Shown: one piece after another, positions 58,906 through 64,000 of the stretch
How the letters are laid out: every line of letters begins with the position of its first letter
Position numbering within the stretch: position 1 is the stretch's first letter
Source of the DNA: Papaver somniferum
Taxonomy: Eukaryota > Streptophyta > Magnoliopsida > Ranunculales > Papaveraceae
Length of the DNA stretch: 64,000 nt
Assembly (NCBI RefSeq): GCF_003573695.1
Contig: NW_020650970.1
Location: 142,091-206,090, forward strand
Direction of reading: 5' to 3'
Translations under genes and position numbers: made by a program
Notes under the pieces: generated by a model
Told to the model about the DNA's origin: nothing
Database searches by the model: none
The model's input: only the letters and a program-made list of their open reading frames with translations

Positions 58906-61341
58906 CAACTTCGATACTTCAAAAGAAAAAAAAAATCTCTTTAAACTTCACCGCCGATATGAAAAGTTCTGTATCTTAGTTGGGCCATGATTCCCTAATA
59001 AATTGCAGAGTCCTCCACCAAAACGAATTTGGATATGCTGGAAAGTGTATGGTCCTAAGCATATAGCTGCATGCATGTTAAAATTGTTTTCAATTGAATA
59101 CACACTGAGCTCTTCATAATCTAAGCCCCGTCTAATTTGACACAACTAACAAGATACTAGGACCTGCTTGAGAGGTCACGACGAGGATTATAAGCTTTGA
59201 CTAATTTGACCTGACCAACAAAACATTGGACATTCTTAATGAGTCACCGTTAGAATTGTAAGCTTATTGTAGGCTCCCTAATTTAATAATCTGACTAACT
59301 AAATACGATTCTAACCATTACCGGCTGATTACAATTTTATGAGAGGAACAACAAAAAGGAAACCAGAAAAGGTTGAACCGTATGTGTATATATGTATGAA
59401 ATGAAATCCTTTTTTTTTTCTAAAAGAAGTAAAAACGTGATAAATTCTAATGCTCCACTTAGTTTCTCCGTTTATCACTCTGTTTCAACAGCAACATCTC
59501 AATTTCTTGGCTGATTTCTGAACGTTCAAATTAGCTTGAACCACAAACTTGGTGTTTTCTTCGTGTCCGTGCCGTTCTTAGTTTTTCATACTTGGCGTAA
59601 CCGACCCCCACCCCCACGAGGCGTGAACTCACGGTTGACTTAATCAACATTTGCTAAAGGAATACATGTTGTTGCCATGGCATAGTGCATGCATATGGGA
59701 AGCTTTTAAGTAATTGGTTACGCATATTTTTTAAGTGGAAAGCCCATGTTTGACACGTCATATTATAATGACTTTACATAGGCTTTTGGAACAACGCGTG
59801 CTCGACTTAACGGGAAGGAGTTAATGTGTCTCGGAAGTTGCGACTCATCATGTCTCGTTTACTTTTGAGCATTCACAAAAGGAGAATTCCAGTTATTTTT
59901 TTTTCCTTATGCGGACGAACTATTCAGTTATAACCATCTGAGAGGGGGTTATTTTAATGGATCTATTATCTAATTTTGGTTTAGAGTAACTTCTCAGTTC
60001 TGGGAGGGAACCGTATTATCATCCAATTGTGCTTGCAAAATTCTATATCAAATCGAAGGTATCGCGTCATTGATTTCTTAGATTTTTCATTAACTCAATT
60101 GATTCAAAACCCTAACTTTGTTTCTTTTTTCGTTTGTTGTTGGATCAACTGCAATCTTGAAGTCTAATTGATTTCTTCCGATCACCTTCTCCGATTCAAA
60201 AAACCTCTGATTTCATTATAGTTTTGGCGCTGCTTAGTTTATATGTTAAAAGATATCTATGAGCAAAAGATTTCAGACAGAAACCTAATTAAGGCTTTTA
60301 TCAGTTTCAATTGTTTTCAATTTTTTATGTGTAGATTTAATTTTGTCAAATTATTGGATGTTATTATGATGTGCGGATGTTAATTTTATCTTTTTAATTA
60401 TTGGGTTTCATAATCATTAACCTTGATCAGGTCAGCCCTTCTACTCTTGGCGAATGATTGATTTGCCATCATTTTCCTTCCATAGAACACAATTTATTTT
60501 CTGAAAAGATATCTATGCAGGTCCTTGATTTCTCAAGTTATAAATAAGTTAGATGGTAGATTATTTTAAATAAACAATTACTGGTTATGTATCTGGGCTT
60601 ATTGTTGGGCTGGTCTGAGATGACTCTTTATTATCAGACTACTTTAATTTCGCCGTAGGCTTACACAGATTGTTGACATTAGCAATTAGACTTTTTATAT
60701 TAACTGTATTACTTTGCAGTTTGGTTAAAGAATGTGCTGCATAATCTGAGTCCCTATTTGAAGATTTGGTACTTGTTGTGTAAACTATATACCTTTAAAT
60801 AGTGGTTTTATTAATGCTGTAAATTATAGGTTTCGAATTCCTAGTTAGTTTATAGTATGGTTAAGTTAATGTCGGAGGATATAGGCGTCCTGTTCGAACA
60901 CATTCTACACGTTGTTGTGCTGCTTCATTCATGTTTTTAATTTTTAAGGATTATTAGTCGGCCTTGGGTATCTTTTGATCTGTTAGATTGATAACTATTG
61001 CTTCACATGAAATTAAAATGGGAATGGGCATATACAGTTACAGAAGCATCTACTTCAAGTGGGATATGATTCAACATTAGTTTTTTAGGCTTTTTCCTAT
61101 ATTGATTGTGATGTGTGTGGTTGTAATAATCTCATCTTAATTTTATTTATTTTATTTGGTTCTTATATTGGATATTTTCTTAATATCTTGGTTAGGCATA
61201 TCCTACTACCCATATGGATCACTTGGCTGCTTCAAACATCGGTATTGCAAATTATTTCTAATTTCTATAGGCTTGTGGTCAATTTTCTGAGAACAATCAC
61301 TGTCACGACCGGATATTCATTTTTTTTTGTTGATTTTACAG
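58906..61341. other. CACTA interior, promoter/leader-like region
   Basis: No coding region is clear. From about 59940 to 60230 it resembles a plant gene leader: C/T-rich stretches and AAAACCCTAAC near 60106, a telo-box-like motif. Then T-rich, intron-like DNA runs to an acceptor TTTTACAG at 61334-61341 before the Transposase_24-like exon. The region may hold the promoter and first intron of that gene. Confidence 0.35.
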
Positions 61342-62174
61342 AAAGACTAAGAGATCCCATTGTTCGGGGACAACTACGTAGAATATGACTGGAGGAAAGA
61401 GTGGCTCATAATGGAAGGATACCTATTATCATTGATGAACAATCTGGTGTACTTCTAGGAGAACATCGATCTGATTTGGCCGGTGAATGTCATACGATTA
61501 TTCATGCTTTCGCTCCTTTGGGATACAAGTCATGGGAAACAATCCCTGCACAAGATAGGGACATATTAATTGAACAGCTAAAGGTATTCACATTTTTTGA
61601 AGGAAAAATTATCTCTATGGTCTTTTTTTATTGACTTTTGAAATAAATATTTGATTTAAAACTCTTATTTGTCATTATGTTGTAGGATAATTTCATACTA
61701 AACACCACAAGTCCATCTGTTAGGAGATTTCTGAATTATCGTATGTCAAAAGGTTATACCAACTTTAAGTGTGAAATGCTGATGCATTTTAGAAATTATG
61801 TAAGTATTGAAGAAGCGCGGGGTAATCCTTTTGGAAACATCTCACCAGCAAATTGGTCTAGTTTGTGTGACCTCTTTGTTTTGGAGAGAATTAAGGTGAA
61901 CTAAATGGTTACTGTACTTTGGAAGATGTGATGTATATATTTTAATACTCTTGCAGGATCTAACTTCAATACTTTTCTTAAATTTCAGAAGTGTCCTGAT
62001 TGTCATGAGAATTTTGAGGCTGTAAGGCCATACATTTTCAGGTTGAAGGGACGACAAAGTCTTCAAGGGCATCCGTTGCCAGTTTCACAGGACGAAAAAA
62101 ATCAATCTACACATACAGAAGATGGAAAAATTAATGAAGCCAACACAGGTTTTAGGCACAACGCACTCGGTTAA
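61342..62174 (+). pseudogene. Second Transposase_24 (TNPA-like) gene, opposite strand, with in-frame stop
   Basis: Exons 61342-61583, 61686-61895 and 61989-62174, with GT-AG introns. Exon 1 has RVAHNGRIPIII, CHTIIHAFAPLGYKSWETIP and an upstream in-frame TGA at 61386, where the minus-strand paralogue has Asp in GIDLDDW. Exon 2 is exactly 210 nt, the same as its paralogue, with SPSVRRFLNYRMSKGY and EEARGNPFGNISPANW. The last exon starts KCPDCHENFEAV and ends at TAA. It lacks the KRS...HCGGSRAF block, so the tail is different. Translation from an internal start could still give a shortened protein. The first coding exon is not identified. Confidence 0.7.
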
Positions 62175-63422
62175 ATATTGGTTCTTGATCCAGCTGATTC
62201 CCCAACCATTTAAGATCCAAAAGCTGCTTAGTGCTTAGTTTTGATGTTACTCCTTTTTTTTAGTTAAAGTTAAATGAGTATTAGTTTTCTTCAGTATTTT
62301 AGAAGTGTTCTTCAGAATAGTTCAAGCCATGAGTGCAATTACTTCTTAAGTTATTGGAATATTAATCAATGTAAATGGTTTTCATTTCTATATTATCTTC
62401 ATATTTTAATGAATTACAAAGACCATTTTCCTGAATATTTTAGAAACAAATATAGTTGATTGCGAAAAGAAAAGGTTTTCGCGGCGAATCTACTTATATC
62501 CAAATAAAAAACAAAGTTTTTCCTCACCAAAAAGAATTATTCGGAGATAAATAAAATCGTTTCCTTTCTTTTTCGTCAAAGGCACGTAAATTAGTCACCA
62601 AAGCATTTTGTTTGTTTAGTTTGTTTTCATGGATAAAATTTGTTGTCTCTAAAATGACTAATTTAGAGACAAAATTGTTGGTTGATGAAACAACTTTTCA
62701 ACGAAAAATATATTCGTCTCACAAAGAAATTTTAAACACGATATATTTCATTAATGAAAATATTTTTACGAGACAAGCAAGAATGGTCTTTAAAAAATTT
62801 TTACAACGGCAAATATATCAGACTCCGAAAAAACCAATTTTACCACAATATTATTATGTCATTAATGTTTTTATTCCGAGACCAATTTTTCTGTCTCCGC
62901 AAGTGAATCTTTGCATAAATACATTAGTCAATAAAACATATTGGGAGACCAAATTTCTTTGTGTAAAAAACTCACTTTCAGCGGCTGAAATATTTGTTTC
63001 AGAAACCATTTTTAAAAACGCTTATTATGCTCATCCAAAAATCTCTTAGGAGACAAAAAAATTTGTTGATAAAATATGATTTAAAGACAAAGTATTTTGT
63101 TGCTGGAATTTATTACGGAGACAAAACAAAATTATCACGAAAGTATTTAGTGAGAAAAATCTTTTAACACCAGAATTATTTTTGATGGCGTAATTTTTCG
63201 ACGTTAATTTTGAACTTTGAAGACAATTTACGGTAGTCATTAAAAGCCATATATAGCGACATAAAATTTGGTGTCGTCAAAATTATCTCCTGCGACCATT
63301 AACAGTTTCCACGACAATGATTAGATGACAATTTTTTTTTTGTTCTAAATTCTATTTAGCGACCAAACAAGGTAGTTCTGTGACAAAAATATTTGTCATT
63401 AAATGTCTATTTTCTTGTAGTG
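62175..63422. repeat. CACTA right subterminal repeat region
   Basis: Many short variants of GAGACAAA, GCGACC, TGACAAT and GTCAC in both orientations up to the terminal repeat. This mirrors the left end in style. A 145-codon frame at 62612-63049 is a by-product of the repeated motifs and has no known domain. Confidence 0.6.
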
Positions 63423-63425
63423 TTA
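63423..63425. other. CACTA target-site duplication, right (TTA)
   Basis: TTA directly after CTTGTAGTG, followed by ACAGATGCGC as in the empty D1 site. Confidence 0.95.
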
Positions 63426-63599
63426 ACAGATGCGCAAGATTTTCTAGACGTAAATATTTCTTTCTTTTAATGTGATATCAAAAAAATAGTATATTCCAAA
63501 TAAAAAACTATCGATAGTTATGTAAATTTTGGTATATTAAATAATATCATTTCCAAAATCTTGTCTTCTTTTTTTTGGAATTTCTTTCCTTGGTCTGTC

Positions 63600-63608
63600 T
63601 ATATAAAG
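63600..63608 (+). promoter_or_regulatory. TATA-box-like element (D2)
   Basis: TATATAAAG, the same as 15792-15800 in D1, with the same leader-like sequence after it. The window ends before any coding region can be judged. Confidence 0.4.
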
Positions 63609-64000
63609 TGCTCGAGCCAACAGCGGATCCCATCTTGTTTTTTCATTTTTTTAGGGTTAAGTTCTTTTTCGGTTTGTGTTGTTGTCTAATATATTAGGTT
63701 TTTGTATTGGATAAACCTCGAAGGTGTAATCAGTGGATGCGGCAGTGGAAGCTCATGAGCATTGAAATGGTTATTCTAATAAAGTAAACTCATGCAAGGT
63801 ATTGAATCCTGAAATCCTTTTTTTTGTATTCTTGGTATTTGGATTCTTGATTTCGTTTTGCTTTTTACTTGATTTTATGTTGAAGAAGTTGATGATACCT
63901 CACGAGCTCTTGAAAGATTCATTTTTTTTGTGGAATCTTCGGCTATACCTCAAGAGCTCAGCACCTTTTTCCTGCAAATATTTCATCAACTGGGTTTCTT

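Larger units (their letters stand above)
50576..63422. mobile_element. CACTA (En/Spm) DNA transposon, 12,847 bp
   Basis: The ends are CACTACAAGAAAAT and its inverse ATTTTCTTGTAGTG, and beyond these 14 bp the ends still resemble each other (TTTAGTGACAAAT and TTTAATGACAAAT). TTA is duplicated at 50573-50575 and 63423-63425, and D1 has one uninterrupted TTA at the same place near 15613. Both ends carry several hundred bases of subterminal TGACAA/GTCACC-type motifs, where TNPA-like proteins bind in known elements. Inside are a minus-strand DUF4216 exon, a minus-strand Transposase_24 gene, a duplicated leader/ORF region, two tandem arrays and a plus-strand Transposase_24 pseudogene. No TNP2 catalytic region (Transposase_21) was recognised, so it is probably non-autonomous. 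Confidence 0.95.
46731..64000 (+). repeat. Direct segmental duplication, copy D2 (interrupted by CACTA)
   Basis: It matches D1 (10575-16200) in the same orientation: 46731-50575, then 63426-64000 after the transposon. It carries three deletions relative to D1 and extra LINE lesions. The window ends inside the copy. Confidence 0.9.

Noticed and set aside
62612..63049. 145-codon frame near the right CACTA end
   Set aside because: It overlaps the subterminal motif region, has low complexity from repeated motifs, and shows no domain.

Overview
The window is nuclear DNA of a flowering plant, most likely a dicot. The evidence is AT-rich intergenic DNA, GT-AG introns, an extensin-like cell-wall gene, and plant-type CACTA, Copia, L1-like LINE, Tourist-like and hAT-like elements. 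The species cannot be named from the sequence. Nearly all of the 64 kb is repeats. The only host gene I can support is an extensin-like gene, present once almost complete (41182-42818, minus) and once as a 3' end running off the left edge (1-264, plus). Bases 9575-10574 are exactly 1000 N, an assembly gap.

Layout. (1) 1-9574 and 31638-41445 are inverted copies of one segment, nearly identical over about 9.6 kb. Each arm holds the extensin 3' end, a Tourist-like MITE, a Harbinger transposase remnant, a collapsed LINE and pieces of LTRs. (2) 10575-16518 (D1) recurs in direct orientation from 46731 to the right edge (D2). Both carry a dead L1-type LINE and a TATA-bearing leader. (3) 16519-34068 is a nest of minus-strand, gag-only Copia-type LTR retrotransposons. 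Element A (two LTRs of about 2.34 kb) has its 5' LTR split by a composite element B/C (23379-32457). (4) 41182-42818 is the extensin-like gene, built on a 72-bp repeat and broken by three small frameshifts. (5) 42963-46730 is a unique stretch with an old LINE fragment and a 762-bp hAT-like non-autonomous element. (6) 50576-63422 is a 12,847-bp CACTA (En/Spm) transposon inserted in D2. Its 3-bp target duplication TTA is confirmed by the empty site in D1.

The CACTA element is the most interesting part. It carries two paralogous Transposase_24 (TNPA-like) genes on opposite strands. One is an apparently intact five-exon gene; the other has an in-frame stop. It also has a DUF4216 tail without the TNP2 catalytic part, a duplicated leader/ORF of unknown origin, and two adjacent tandem arrays (about 122-bp and 150-bp units). 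The second array shows an alternating two-unit (dimeric) order. No tRNA, rRNA or CRISPR array was seen. All alignments were made by eye, so identities are estimates.
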